Position numbers and translations under genes: made by a program. The notes under the pieces are model-generated. The model did no database searches. It saw only the letters and a list, made by a program, of their open reading frames with translations, and had not been told where the DNA came from. This document shows, piece after piece, positions 9,001-17,013 of a stretch of DNA of 64,000 nucleotides. Every line of letters starts with the position of its first letter. The first letter of the stretch is position 1. This DNA comes from Azospirillum sp. TSH100 (GTDB taxonomy: Bacteria; Pseudomonadota; Alphaproteobacteria; Azospirillales; Azospirillaceae): the NCBI RefSeq assembly GCF_004923295.1, contig NZ_CP039634.1:1011001-1075000 (forward strand), read 5' to 3'.

Positions 9001-10649
9001 GGATTGGTGACCTGGGAGAAGTTCTGGCGGAAGAAGTGGTGCAGGCCGCGGTACTTGTCCGACAGCACGGCGATCGGGCTGTCGTCGCCCATCGAGCCGA
9101 CGGCTTCCTTGCCGTCCTCCGCCATCGGGTGGAGGATCAGCTCCATGTCTTCCATGGCGAGGCCGAAGGCCATCTGGCGACGGCGCAGCTCCTCCTTTTC
9201 CATCTCCGACACCTCGCCCTTCAGCGCGGCGGTCTTGACCAGCTCGTCCAGATGCGTGGTGTTCTTGACCCACTGGCCCCAGGGCTTCTGGGCGGCCAGA
9301 TGGTCCTTCAGCTCACGGTCGTTGAACAGCTTGCCGGCCTGGAGATCGACGGCGATCATCTCGCCCGGGCCGAGGCGGCCCTTCTCGACCACCTGGTTCT
9401 CCTCGATCTTGACCATGCCGGTCTCGGAACCGCCGATGATCAGGCCGTCGGTGGTGATGGTGTAGCGCATCGGGCGCAGGCCGTTGCGGTCCATGCCGCC
9501 GACGACCCAGCGGCCGTCGGTCATGGCGAGCGCGGCCGGGCCGTCCCACGGCTCCATGACGGAGTTGCAGTAGGCGATCAGCGCCTTGTGGTTGTCCGGC
9601 GTGGTCTGCGAGCTGGTCAGCGCCTGCGGCACCAGCATCATCTTGACCATCGGCGCGCTGCGGCCGGCGCGGACCATCACCTCGAACACGCTGTCGAGCG
9701 CGCCCGAGTCGGACAGGCCGACGCCGATGACCGGCTTCAGGTCGCCCATGCTGGCGCCGAACACCGGATGCTCCATCCGGGTCTCGTGCGCCTTCATCCA
9801 GTTGACGTTGCCCTTCAGCGTGTTGATCTCGCCGTTGTGGGCGAGCATGCGGAAGGGCTGGGCCAGCGGCCAGGTCGGGAAGGTGTTGGTCGAATAGCGC
9901 TGGTGGTAGATGGCGAAGGACGACTCGAAACGGTCGTCGGTCAGGTCCGGATAGAAGGTGGACAGCTGTTCGGCGAGGAACATGCCCTTGTAGATGATCG
10001 AGCGCGCCGACAGCGAGCAGATGTAGAAGTCGTTGATGCGCTCGTTCTGCACCGCCTTCTCGATCCGGCGGCGGATGATGTAGAGGTCGAGTTCGAACTG
10101 CTCGTCCGACACGCCCTTGGCATTGCCGATGATGATCTGCTCGATCTCGGGCCGGGTGGCGTTGGCCTTCTCGCCGATGATGTCGACGTTGATCGGCACC
10201 TGGCGCCAGCCGTAGATGTAGTAGCCGAAGGCCAGGATCTCGGTCTCGACGATGCAGCGGCAGGCCTCCTGGGCGTCCAGGCTGATGCGCGGCAGGAAGA
10301 CCTGACCGACCGCCAGATTGTTCTCCGGCGGCAGGTGGCCGATGATCTTGACGTGGTCCTTGAAGAACTTCTGCGGCACCTGGACATGGATGCCGGCGCC
10401 GTCGCCGGTCTTGCCGTCGGCGTCCACCGCACCACGGTGCCAGACCGCCTTCAGGGCTTCGATGCCTTTTTCGACCACCGAGCGGCGGGGCTTGCCGTCG
10501 ATCGCGGCGATGAAGCCGACGCCGCAGGCGTCGTGCTCGTCGGCCGGATTGTAGGCGTGGGCAGTGGTCAGCGCCGCGGCGTTGGCGCGGAAATCGGCGA
10601 CGAACTGCTCACCCTGGTTCAACTCGCCCTGGTTAAACTCGGCGGTCAT
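6087..10649 (-). CDS. gltB: Glutamate synthase [NADPH] large (alpha) subunit
   Basis: GltB transfers the glutamine amide nitrogen to 2-oxoglutarate, yielding two glutamates, and is the second half of the GS-GOGAT ammonium-assimilation route. The 1520-residue product starts with a 41-residue propeptide. Cleavage before Cys42 (CGVGFI) would expose the N-terminal nucleophile of the class II glutaminase domain. The central and FMN/2-oxoglutarate synthase domains follow, with the 3Fe-4S cysteine cluster in CIMVRQCHSNTCPVGVC. The C-terminal part is the Gly-repeat beta-helix (GXXGXXXXG). The sequence is recognisably near-identical to A. brasilense GltB. It is the distal gene of a gltD-gltB pair, 97 bases after gltD, with a hairpin in the gap and a terminator beyond its stop. 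Confidence 0.98.
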   Translation of the reverse strand: MTAEFNQGELNQGEQFVADFRANAAALTTAHAYNPADEHDACGVGFIAAIDGKPRRSVVEKGIEALKAVWHRGAVDADGKTGDGAGIHVQVPQKFFKDHVKIIGHLPPENNLAVGQVFLPRISLDAQEACRCIVETEILAFGYYIYGWRQVPINVDIIGEKANATRPEIEQIIIGNAKGVSDEQFELDLYIIRRRIEKAVQNERINDFYICSLSARSIIYKGMFLAEQLSTFYPDLTDDRFESSFAIYHQRYSTNTFPTWPLAQPFRMLAHNGEINTLKGNVNWMKAHETRMEHPVFGASMGDLKPVIGVGLSDSGALDSVFEVMVRAGRSAPMVKMMLVPQALTSSQTTPDNHKALIAYCNSVMEPWDGPAALAMTDGRWVVGGMDRNGLRPMRYTITTDGLIIGGSETGMVKIEENQVVEKGRLGPGEMIAVDLQAGKLFNDRELKDHLAAQKPWGQWVKNTTHLDELVKTAALKGEVSEMEKEELRRRQMAFGLAMEDMELILHPMAEDGKEAVGSMGDDSPIAVLSDKYRGLHHFFRQNFSQVTNPPIDSLRERRVMSLKTRLGNLGNILDEDESQTRLLQLDSPVLTTAEFRAMRAYMGETAAEIDATFPVDGGPDALRDALRRIRQEAEDAVRGGANHVILTDEAMGSDRAAIPAILATGAVHTHLIRSNLRTFTSLNLRTAECLDTHYFAVLIGVGATTVNAYLAQEAVAERQRRGLLGSLSLEKAMTNYKKAIDDGLLKIMSKMGISVISSYRGGGNFEAIGLSRALVAEHFPAMVSRISGIGLNGIQKKVLEQHALAYAGEALPLPVGGFYRFRKSGDRHGWEGGIIHTLQQAVTNDSYTTFKKYSEQVNKRPPMQLRDLLEFRTTKAAVPVDEVESITSIRKRFITPGMSMGALSPEAHGTLNVAMNRIGAKSDSGEGGEDPARFRPDKNGDNWNSAIKQVASGRFGVTAEYLNQCRELEIKVAQGAKPGEGGQLPGFKVTEMIARLRHSTPGVMLISPPPHHDIYSIEDLAQLIYDLKQINPDAKVTVKLVSRSGIGTIAAGVAKANADIILISGNSGGTGASPQTSIKFAGLPWEMGLSEVHQVLTLNKLRHRVRLRTDGGLKTGRDIVIAAMLGAEEFGIGTASLIAMGCIMVRQCHSNTCPVGVCVQDEKLREKFVGSPEKVVNLFTFLAEEVREILAKLGFRSLTEVIGRTDLLHQVSRGGAHLDDLDLNPLLAQVDPGENARYCTLQGRNEVPDTLDARIVADARPLFEEGEKMQLAYNARNTQRAIGTRLSSMVTRKFGMFGLQPGHITVRLRGTAGQSLGAFAVQGIKLEVMGDANDYVGKGLSGGTIVVRPATSSPLESNRNTIIGNTVLYGATAGKLFAAGQAGERFAVRNSGATVVVEGCGSNGCEYMTGGTAVILGKVGDNFAAGMTGGMAYLYDPEDSLPLHINEESVIFQRIEVPHYEAQLRALIEEHVAETQSRFAAEILNDWERELGHFWQVVPKEMLHRLAVPVTLPRAIPAE

Positions 10650-10683
10650 GGAACGACCCTTTCACAGTCTGGACGTTAACCTG

Positions 10684-10705
10684 GGGGGCCGAAGGGAAGG
10701 CCCCC
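10684..10705 (-). other. Intercistronic stem-loop between gltD and gltB
   Basis: GGGGGCC at 10684-10690 pairs perfectly with GGCCCCC at 10699-10705 around an 8-base loop, inside the 97-base gltD-gltB gap. There is no T run, so an RNA-processing or stability element is more likely than a full terminator. Confidence 0.5.
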
Positions 10706-10746
10706 TGGGGTAGACGGTGTTCTGATAGCGGAAAAGATGAGGCGCC

Positions 10747-12195
10747 TTACTCGGCGGCGACGGCCAGCTTCGGCGCGCCGACGGTCTGGGCGTAGGCGTG
10801 CATCGCGTCGGCGGCGTCGCGGCCGTCGCGGATGGCCCACACCACCAGCGAGGCGCCGCGGACGATGTCGCCGGCGGCGAAGACGCCGTCCAGGCTGGTC
10901 ATCTTGGTGCGGTGGTCGACCAGCAGCGTGCCCCAGCGGGTGACGGTCAGGTCCGGCGAGCCGAACATGCCCGGCAGATCCTCCGGTTCGAAGCCGAGAG
11001 CCTTGATGACGAGGTCGGCCGGCTCGGTGAAGTCGGAGCCCTCGATCACCTGCGGGGTCTGGCGGCCGGTGGCGTCGGCGACGCCCAGATGGATGCGGAC
11101 GGCACGGACGCCGGTCACCACGTCGTCGCCGGTGAAGGCTTCCGGAGCCGCCTGCCAGACGAACTCGACGCCCTCCTCCTCGGCATGCGCCACTTCGCGC
11201 TGCGAGCCCGGCATGTTCTTGCGGTCGCGGCGGTACAGGCACTTGACCGAAGTGGCACCCTGGCGGATCGCCGTGCGCACGCAGTCCATCGCGGTGTCGC
11301 CGCCGCCGAGCACCACCACCTTCTTGCCGGCGGCGTTCAGCGAGCCGTCGTCATAGGCTTCGACCGTGTCGCCCAGACCGACCTTGTTGGAGGTGGTCAG
11401 GTATTCCAGCGCCGGCACGATGTTCTTCAGCCCCGAGCCGGGGGCCTTGATGTCGCGGGCCTTGTAGACGCCGGTGGCGATCAGGATGGTGACGTGGCGC
11501 TCGCGCAGCTCGGCCAGGGTGGCGTCGCGGCCGACCTCGAAATTGGAATGGAAGATGACGCCGGCGTCGGCCAGACGCTGGACGCGGCGGGCGACGACGT
11601 CCTTCTCCAGCTTGAAGCCGGGGATGCCGTAGACCAGCAGGCCGCCCATGCGGTCGTAGCGGTCATAGACATGGACCTCGTAGCCCTTGGCGCGCAGCTC
11701 CTCGGCGGCGGCGAGGCCGGCCGGGCCGGCGCCGATCACGCCGGCCGACAGGCCGAGCTCGCGGGCCGGCTTGCGCGGCTTGACCCAGCCATTCTCCCAG
11801 GCGGTGTCGTTGATGTACTTCTCGACCGAGCCGATGGTGACGGCGCCGTGGGTCGACTGCTCGATGACGCAGTTGCCCTCGCACAGCCGGTCCTGCGGGC
11901 AGATGCGGCCGCAGATTTCCGGGAAGTTGTTGGTGGCCTGGGAGACCTCGTAAGCCTCCTCCAGACGCCCTTCGGCGGTCAGCTTCAGCCAGTCCGGGAT
12001 GTTGTTGGAGACCGGGCAATGCACCTGGCAGAAGGGAACGCCGCACTGTGAGCAGCGGTTGGCCTGCTCGCCGGCGCGCTCATCGCTGAAGCGGGCGTAG
12101 ATCTCGGCGAAGTCCTGGCGGCGGTCGGCGGCAGACCGCTTGTCGGGCATCTTCTGCGCGGTGTGCACGAAGCCCAACATTTTCTGGTTCGCCAT
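10747..12195 (-). CDS. gltD: Glutamate synthase [NADPH] small (beta) subunit
   Basis: GltD passes electrons from NADPH through FAD and iron-sulfur clusters to GltB. The 482-residue product has the N-terminal cysteine-rich 4Fe-4S region (CSQCGVPFCQVHCP near residue 48 and CGRICPQDRLCEGNC near residue 95). The FAD-binding GAGPAG motif lies near residue 153 and the NADPH-binding GGGDTA near residue 298. A C-terminal second FAD signature includes GVFAAGD. The length is normal for the family. The ATG at 12195 has AGGAG eight bases upstream. gltD precedes gltB, and the 385-base upstream gap contains palindromes that could be regulator sites. Confidence 0.97.
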   Translation of the reverse strand: MANQKMLGFVHTAQKMPDKRSAADRRQDFAEIYARFSDERAGEQANRCSQCGVPFCQVHCPVSNNIPDWLKLTAEGRLEEAYEVSQATNNFPEICGRICPQDRLCEGNCVIEQSTHGAVTIGSVEKYINDTAWENGWVKPRKPARELGLSAGVIGAGPAGLAAAEELRAKGYEVHVYDRYDRMGGLLVYGIPGFKLEKDVVARRVQRLADAGVIFHSNFEVGRDATLAELRERHVTILIATGVYKARDIKAPGSGLKNIVPALEYLTTSNKVGLGDTVEAYDDGSLNAAGKKVVVLGGGDTAMDCVRTAIRQGATSVKCLYRRDRKNMPGSQREVAHAEEEGVEFVWQAAPEAFTGDDVVTGVRAVRIHLGVADATGRQTPQVIEGSDFTEPADLVIKALGFEPEDLPGMFGSPDLTVTRWGTLLVDHRTKMTSLDGVFAAGDIVRGASLVVWAIRDGRDAADAMHAYAQTVGAPKLAVAAE

Positions 12196-12580
12196 GACGT
12201 CTGCTCCTTGCTTCGCGGCCCCGCCCGCTGTCGCGGGGGCATCGCCTTGCTGGGCCTGACCGGGGGCTGCGGCTCTGGCCTACACCGACCGGCTGGGTTG
12301 AAATCGAACGTCCGCGAAGTGGCGGACGCTCGTCATATAACGCATGAGCCAAGCGCACGAAAGCACAAAAATACCGATAGGTCCGGTTTGTTGACCTTTT
12401 CTCCCGCAAGGCTGAAATGCGTGAGCGTAGCGGCAGGGTGTCACAAAAACGCGACAGAAAATTAGTCCTATATCGAGACTATCTCTCGAATAGGGGTACC
12501 GACCCCACGCCATCGCCAAGCGTGGCCGGGGCCTGCTATAAGCGCTGCAACATACAACCGTGCCGAAGGCTGCGTGCGCG
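12196..12580. other. Divergent gltD/uppP control region with two palindromes
   Basis: This 385-base non-coding gap is A+T-richer around 12335-12490. It holds a perfect 7-bp inverted repeat with a 6-base spacer at 12309-12328, in the probable gltD leader. A perfect palindrome, TCGAGA-5-TCTCGA, lies at 12473-12489 and has the size and symmetry of a dimeric regulator operator. I looked for a sigma-54 GG-N10-GC element for gltD and found only a half match near 12343-12357 on the minus strand. No ORF is convincing here. Confidence 0.5.
12534..12542 (+). promoter_or_regulatory. Possible extended -10 element for uppP
   Basis: TGC directly followed by TATAAG gives an extended -10 about 40 bases before the uppP ATG. 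No good -35 is present, which is common for extended -10 promoters. Confidence 0.35.
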
Positions 12581-13381
12581 ATGATGATCGATCAATATCT
12601 GGACGCCACCCTGCTGGGGCTGATCGAGGGGCTGACCGAGTTCCTGCCCGTCTCCTCCACCGGCCACCTGATCATGCTCGACGAACTGCTGGGCTTCGAG
12701 GGCCCGCCCGGCAAGGTGTTCGAGGTGGTGATCCAGCTTGGCGCCATCCTGGCGATCTGCGTGGTCTATTTCCAGCGGCTGTGGCATGTCGCCACAGGGC
12801 TGAAGGACGATCCCGGCGCCCGGCGCTTCGTGATGGCGGTGCTGATCGCCTTCCTGCCTGCGATGGTGCTGGGCGCCGGCCTGCACGGCATCATCAAGTC
12901 GGTGCTGTTCAACCCGACCGTGGTCAGCATCGCGCTGATCGTCGGCGGCATCGCCATCCTGCTGGTGGAGCGGCTGATCCCGGTCGCCCGCTACCACAAG
13001 ATCGAGAATTTCTCCGCCCCGCTGGCGCTGAAGATCGGCTTCTGCCAGTGCCTGGCGCTGGTTCCCGGCGTCTCGCGCTCGGGCGCCAGCATCCTGGGCG
13101 CCCTGCTGATGGGCGTCGACCGCAAGGCGGCGGCCGAATTCTCCTTCTTCCTGGCGGTACCGACCATGGCCGGCGCCACCGTCTACGACCTCTACAAGAA
13201 CTGGTCGGTGATGAGCATGGACAGCGGCCTGCTGATCCTGGTCGGCTTCGTCACCGCCTTCATCGCCGCGGCCCTGGTGGTGAAGACGCTGGTCGACTTC
13301 GTCGGCCGCTACGGCTTCACCCCCTTCGGCTGGTACCGCATCGCCGTCGGCACCGGCATGCTGGCTTTCCTCTACCTGTAA
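12581..13381 (+). CDS. uppP: Undecaprenyl-diphosphatase UppP (BacA)
   Basis: UppP is an inner-membrane enzyme that dephosphorylates undecaprenyl diphosphate, recycling the lipid carrier for peptidoglycan and other surface polymers; overexpression gives bacitracin resistance. The 266-residue product has multiple hydrophobic helices and both family motifs. The first is the EGLTEFLPVSSTGH region near residues 16-29 with the catalytic Glu residues. The second is PGVSRSGAS near residues 163-171. The frame extends to a GTG at 12560 without a ribosome binding site, so one of the paired ATGs at 12581/12584 is preferred. It ends five bases before the convergent MFS gene stop. Confidence 0.95.
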   Translation: MMIDQYLDATLLGLIEGLTEFLPVSSTGHLIMLDELLGFEGPPGKVFEVVIQLGAILAICVVYFQRLWHVATGLKDDPGARRFVMAVLIAFLPAMVLGAGLHGIIKSVLFNPTVVSIALIVGGIAILLVERLIPVARYHKIENFSAPLALKIGFCQCLALVPGVSRSGASILGALLMGVDRKAAAEFSFFLAVPTMAGATVYDLYKNWSVMSMDSGLLILVGFVTAFIAAALVVKTLVDFVGRYGFTPFGWYRIAVGTGMLAFLYL

Positions 13382-13385
13382 ACCT

Positions 13386-14573
13386 TCAACCCGCCTGCCG
13401 CGGCACCGCACGGGCCGCGGCGGCGGCCATGCCCAGCGCCAGCAGCGCGATCATCGCGAAGGCGGTGGCGAGGCTGGTGGCCTCGGCGATGAAGCCGACC
13501 AGCGGCGGGCCGCACAGCACGCCGGCATAGCCCATGGTGGACACCGCGGCGACCGCGTGGTCGGGATGGCCGCTGTCCACCGCCCCCGCCGTGCTGAACA
13601 GCACCGGCACGATGTTCGACAGGCCGATCCCGGTCAGCCCGAAGCCGACCATCGCCAGCACCGGCACTCCCTCGACGACGGGTCCCCCGGCCAGCACCAA
13701 CCCCAGCCCGGCCGCCGCCAGCACCCCGCCTGTGCGCATCAGCGTCGCCCCGCCGAAGCGGTGGCGCAGCCGGTCGCCGCCGAACCGCCCGATCGCCATG
13801 GCGGCGCTGAACACGCCGAAGCCCATGCCGGAGACGGACGCCGGCGCACCCAGATCGTCGCGCAGATGGATGGCGCTCCAATCGAGGATCGCTCCCTCGC
13901 CCATGAAGGCCATGGCGGCCAGCAGGCCGAGCAGCAGGGTCTTGCGGTCGGGCAGCACCAGCCCGCCGCCGCCGGCATTGCGGTCGGGCAGGAAACGCCC
14001 CTGCAAGGACAGGAACAGTGCGAGCAGTCCGGCCGACACCAGCCCGGCCTGCGCCGCCGCCGGCATCAGCGGCAGCAGCAAGCCGCCGAGAGCCGCGCCG
14101 GTCAGTCCGCCGAGGCTCCACATTCCATGCAGCGACGACATGATCGGTCGGCCCATCCGCCGCTCGACCATGGCGCCCTGGGCGTTCATGGCGACGTCCA
14201 TGGTGCCGCCCGACGCGCCGAACAGCGCCAGCACGATGCACAGCGTCACCACGTCCGGCACCAGGGACGGCAGCGGCAGCAGGCCGGCGAACAGCAGGGC
14301 GGTCACCCGCGTCACCGGTGCGCTGCCGAGCCGCCCCAGCAGCGGACCGCTGGCGATCATCGCCGTCAGGGCGCCGACGGCAAGGCAGAGCAGTGCCGCG
14401 CCCAGCACCGCCGGGCTGAGGTCCAGCCGGTTCTTCAACAGCGGGATCTGGGTCGCCCAGACGCCGAAGACGGTGCCGTTCAGGAAGAAGGCGGCGACGG
14501 TGGCCCAGCGCGCGGCCGATGCCTGTTCCACCACCCGGCCCGACACGCCCCGGATATCCTCTGCTCCCGTCAT
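13386..14573 (-). CDS. MFS transporter
   Basis: This 395-residue protein has about twelve hydrophobic segments in two halves, the major facilitator layout. The RLGSAPVTRVTAL region after the second helix corresponds to the MFS loop 2-3 motif A. The overall pattern (short loops, DRKTLLLGLLAAMAF at the start of the second half) resembles the YbjJ-like subgroup, which is poorly characterised. Substrate and direction cannot be told. The ATG at 14573 directly follows a GTG at 14576 and has a GGGA ahead of it. The gene is convergent with uppP and 129 bases downstream of the TauE-type gene on the same strand. Confidence 0.85.
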   Translation of the reverse strand: MTGAEDIRGVSGRVVEQASAARWATVAAFFLNGTVFGVWATQIPLLKNRLDLSPAVLGAALLCLAVGALTAMIASGPLLGRLGSAPVTRVTALLFAGLLPLPSLVPDVVTLCIVLALFGASGGTMDVAMNAQGAMVERRMGRPIMSSLHGMWSLGGLTGAALGGLLLPLMPAAAQAGLVSAGLLALFLSLQGRFLPDRNAGGGGLVLPDRKTLLLGLLAAMAFMGEGAILDWSAIHLRDDLGAPASVSGMGFGVFSAAMAIGRFGGDRLRHRFGGATLMRTGGVLAAAGLGLVLAGGPVVEGVPVLAMVGFGLTGIGLSNIVPVLFSTAGAVDSGHPDHAVAAVSTMGYAGVLCGPPLVGFIAEATSLATAFAMIALLALGMAAAAARAVPRQAG

Positions 14574-14702
14574 CACCGTTCCCGCCTCAGTTGAACCGCC
14601 GAGATGACGGCGGCGGCGGTGGAATTCAAGCGGCGATGCGGCAGGCGTGCCATGCCCTGCGGAGCAGGGAACTCTTCAAGGCCCGCACCGGGCGGGAACT
14701 CC

Positions 14703-15530
14703 TCAATGCCGCCACATCCGCACCGCCGACAGCAGCAGGATCGCCGCCAGGGCCGGCAGCAGCACCCGGTCCGGCACCACGCCCAGCAGCAGTCCACCCA
14801 GGAGGGCGCCGGCCAGCGACCCCGCCGCCATCAGCAGGACGAAGCCGCGATTCCGCAGCAGCAGGGCAAGGCTGCGGTCGCGGGCGTAGCGGGAGAAGCC
14901 GGCGACCATCGTCGGCAGGCTGATCGCCAGCGACAGGCTGCCCGCCAGCTTGACGTCGACCCCGAACAGCAGGACCAGCGTCGGGATCAGCAGCTCGCCG
15001 CCGGCCACGCCAAGCAGCGAGGCGACGACCCCGATGGCGAATCCGACGGCACAGCCGGCGACCACCAGTGCCGGCCCCTCCAGCAGCGGCGCCCCCTCCC
15101 CCGACAGGCCATGCCCGAACAGCAGGGCCACGGCGATCAGAACCAGCAGCGCGGCCATCACCCGCTGCAATCGGGCGGCATCCATCCGCATTGCCCAGCC
15201 GGCACCGATCCAGGCGCCGAGCAGGCTGCCGGCCAGCAGGTTTACGATCACCCCGCCGTTGACGGCGACGAGGCCGAGCGGCACCGAACCGGCGCGAAAG
15301 GGCAGGGCGGCGGCGACGACGACGAGGCTCATCGCCTTGTTCAGGACCACGGCGTCGAGCGCGGCGAAGCGGAAGGCGCCGATCAGCAGAGGCAGGCGGA
15401 ACTCGGCGCCGCCCAGCCCGATCAGCCCGCCCAGCGTGCCGATGACGGCGCCGCAGGCGAAGGCGGCCAGCGCCCGCAGCCTCGACAAAGCAAAAGCCCC
15501 GGCGCGGGGGCCGGGGCTTTCGGACGTCAT
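14703..15530 (-). CDS. Sulfite exporter TauE/SafE family membrane protein
   Basis: The product is about 275 residues with eight or so hydrophobic helices and the two Gly-rich repeats of the TauE/SafE family: GTLGGLIGLGGAEFRLPLL near residue 31 and VASLLGVAGGELLIPTL near residue 166. Members export sulfite or small organosulfonates, or act as general anion permeases; the substrate here is unknown. The start is doubtful. The ATG at 15530 has a GGCGGA eight bases upstream, but codons 4-13 are made of a perfect rho-independent terminator (15493-15520). A TTG at 15488, just past the hairpin, would give a 261-residue protein still containing every predicted helix. Confidence 0.82.
   Translation of the reverse strand: MTSESPGPRAGAFALSRLRALAAFACGAVIGTLGGLIGLGGAEFRLPLLIGAFRFAALDAVVLNKAMSLVVVAAALPFRAGSVPLGLVAVNGGVIVNLLAGSLLGAWIGAGWAMRMDAARLQRVMAALLVLIAVALLFGHGLSGEGAPLLEGPALVVAGCAVGFAIGVVASLLGVAGGELLIPTLVLLFGVDVKLAGSLSLAISLPTMVAGFSRYARDRSLALLLRNRGFVLLMAAGSLAGALLGGLLLGVVPDRVLLPALAAILLLSAVRMWRH
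15493..15520 (-). terminator. Intrinsic terminator of the NDUFA9-like epimerase gene
   Basis: A perfect 11-bp G+C-rich stem (15493-15503 with 15510-15520), a 6-base loop and a TTTTGCTTTG tail on the minus strand lie about 27 bases after the epimerase stop codon. It overlaps the first codons of the annotated TauE-family ORF. Confidence 0.8.
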
Positions 15531-15547
15531 CTGACTTTTCCGCCCGC

Positions 15548-16519
15548 TCAGTGCGCGCTGTTGGTCTGGCCGCTGAACTTGCCGCCGACGATGAAGCGAG
15601 ACAGGTAGGTCGGCAGGATCACCTCGCAGGTTGCCAGTTCGGTGATGCCCAGATCCTTGAAGCCCAGCGCGCTCGGCGAGACGACATTGTCCCGCTTCAG
15701 CAGAGCCACCTGATCGCGGGTCAGCGCCGGGGCCAGCACCGGCACCTTCTCCAGGATGCCGGCCAGCGACTCGGCGGCGCTCCAGGGGATGGTCACCAGC
15801 GGACGGTGGCGCTGGATGTCCTTCTGGGTCAGGTCGAGAAGTTCGCGGAAGGTGTAGACGCGCGGACCGCCCAGCTCATAGGTCTTGCCGCGGCTGGCGT
15901 CGCTGTCCAGCGCCGCAACGACGGCGTCGGCCAGATCGCCGACATAGACCGGCTGGAACAGGGTCTTGCCGCCGCCGATCAGCGGCAGGGCCGGGGCCTT
16001 CTGCGCCATCGCCGCGAACTTGTTGAAGAAGTTGTCCTCCGGCCCGAAGACGATGCTGGGGCGCAGGATGGTCGCCGCCGGGAAGGCCGACAGCACCGCC
16101 TGCTCGCCGGCCGCCTTGGAACGGGCATAGATCGAGGGCGAGGAGGCGTCGGCGCCGATGGCCGAGACATGGACCAGCCGGTTGACGCCGTTGGCCGCGG
16201 CCAGCCGGGCGATGCGCGACGCGGCGTCGATATGCACGCCCTGGAAGCTCTGGCTCCCGCGCTCGTACAGCACGCCCAGCAGGTTGATGGCGATGTCCGC
16301 CCCCTGGAGGGCGCGGGCGACCGACACGTCATTGGTGCAGTCGGTGGCGAACGGCACGATCTGGCCGACGGCGCCGGCCGTCTTCAGGAAGCCGGCCTTG
16401 CCCGGGTTGCGGGTGGCGATGCGGATGAGGGCGCCCGACTTGGCGAGGCGCCGGATCAGATGGCGGCCGATGAAGCCCGAACCGCCGAACACCGTGATAA
16501 CCTGAGTGCGATAGGACAT
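15548..16519 (-). CDS. Complex I NDUFA9-like NAD(P)-binding epimerase family protein
   Basis: This 323-residue atypical short-chain dehydrogenase has the nucleotide-binding motif FGGSGFIGRHL at about residues 10-20, the N-A-I-N-L-L-type strand, and YARSK in place of the catalytic YxxxK. The C-terminal half matches the alphaproteobacterial proteins related to mitochondrial NDUFA9, a structural NADPH-binding subunit of respiratory complex I. Whether this copy associates with complex I is inferred from family relationship; no nuo genes are nearby. The ATG at 16519 has a GGGAG seven bases upstream and is followed by MSYRTQVITVFGG. The open frame runs 33 codons further up without good signals. Confidence 0.85.
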   Translation of the reverse strand: MSYRTQVITVFGGSGFIGRHLIRRLAKSGALIRIATRNPGKAGFLKTAGAVGQIVPFATDCTNDVSVARALQGADIAINLLGVLYERGSQSFQGVHIDAASRIARLAAANGVNRLVHVSAIGADASSPSIYARSKAAGEQAVLSAFPAATILRPSIVFGPEDNFFNKFAAMAQKAPALPLIGGGKTLFQPVYVGDLADAVVAALDSDASRGKTYELGGPRVYTFRELLDLTQKDIQRHRPLVTIPWSAAESLAGILEKVPVLAPALTRDQVALLKRDNVVSPSALGFKDLGITELATCEVILPTYLSRFIVGGKFSGQTNSAH

Positions 16520-16754
16520 CGACCGTCTCCCGTGTCGTTGCGCGCCAAATCCAGGGGGAACCGGGGTCTTCGCGCTGATGCGCGCGCCCCCGCGCGTCGT
16601 CCGACTGTGTGTCGCCATAGAGGACTGCTGGAACTGCGGCCATGCTTATAGCGAATGGACCGTCACCAAGCTAGGGACTGCATCGCCGCGCCTGCCGGCG
16701 GTGGGGCGAAAACCCGCGATGCGACAAAAAAATGAAGGGTTCGGAAAAAAGCTG

Positions 16755-16782
16755 TTGACGCCCCTGGGCCAGATCATTAAAC
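16755..16782 (+). promoter_or_regulatory. Promoter of tRNA-Leu
   Basis: TTGACG, a 16-base spacer and TTAAAC place a start site around 16790, about 17 bases before the mature tRNA end. Both hexamers and the spacing fit an alphaproteobacterial housekeeping promoter. Confidence 0.55.
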
Positions 16783-16806
16783 AACCGCCCACACACCGAG
16801 CACCGA

Positions 16807-16893
16807 GCCCAGGTGGCGGAATTGGTAGACGCGCAGGTTTCAGGTACCTGTGGCAGAAATGTCGTGGAAGTTCGAGTCTTCTCCTGGGCACCA
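16807..16893 (+). tRNA. tRNA-Leu (anticodon CAG), CCA encoded
   Basis: This is an 87-base cloverleaf. The acceptor stem GCCCAGG (16807-16813) pairs with CCTGGGC (16883-16889), then discriminator A and an encoded CCA at 16891-16893. The anticodon stem CAGGT/ACCTG (16834-16838 and 16846-16850) encloses the loop TTCAGGT with anticodon CAG at 16841-16843, reading CUG. A long variable arm and the TTCGAGT T-loop confirm a class II leucine tRNA. Confidence 0.97.
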
Positions 16894-16925
16894 TTTCTTT
16901 CTACCCGGCTGCGCCGCATGCACAG

Positions 16926-16945
16926 CTCCTTCGATTAGGAAGGAG
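16926..16945 (+). other. Small stem-loop after tRNA-Leu
   Basis: CTCCTTC and GAAGGAG pair perfectly around a 6-base loop, 33 bases after the tRNA. It lacks a T tract, so it is a weak terminator candidate or a leader structure for the RNase D gene. Confidence 0.35.
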
Positions 16946-17013
16946 ATCGTGCAGAGCGGCGTTCGTCGTTTCTAGGGTCCATGGCCGGGGGCCTGACCAC
17001 CCGGGAAGCGACC

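Noticed and set aside
12335..12365. Sigma-54 promoter for gltD
   Set aside because: A TGGC half is present on the minus strand but the -12 GC is replaced by TA, so the essential GG-N10-GC is missing.
14655..14705. Tandem hairpins and a GGAACTC(T/C)TCAA direct repeat after the TauE gene
   Set aside because: Short, without a T tract, and partly within the end of the coding region; probably ordinary G+C-rich sequence or a weak terminator.
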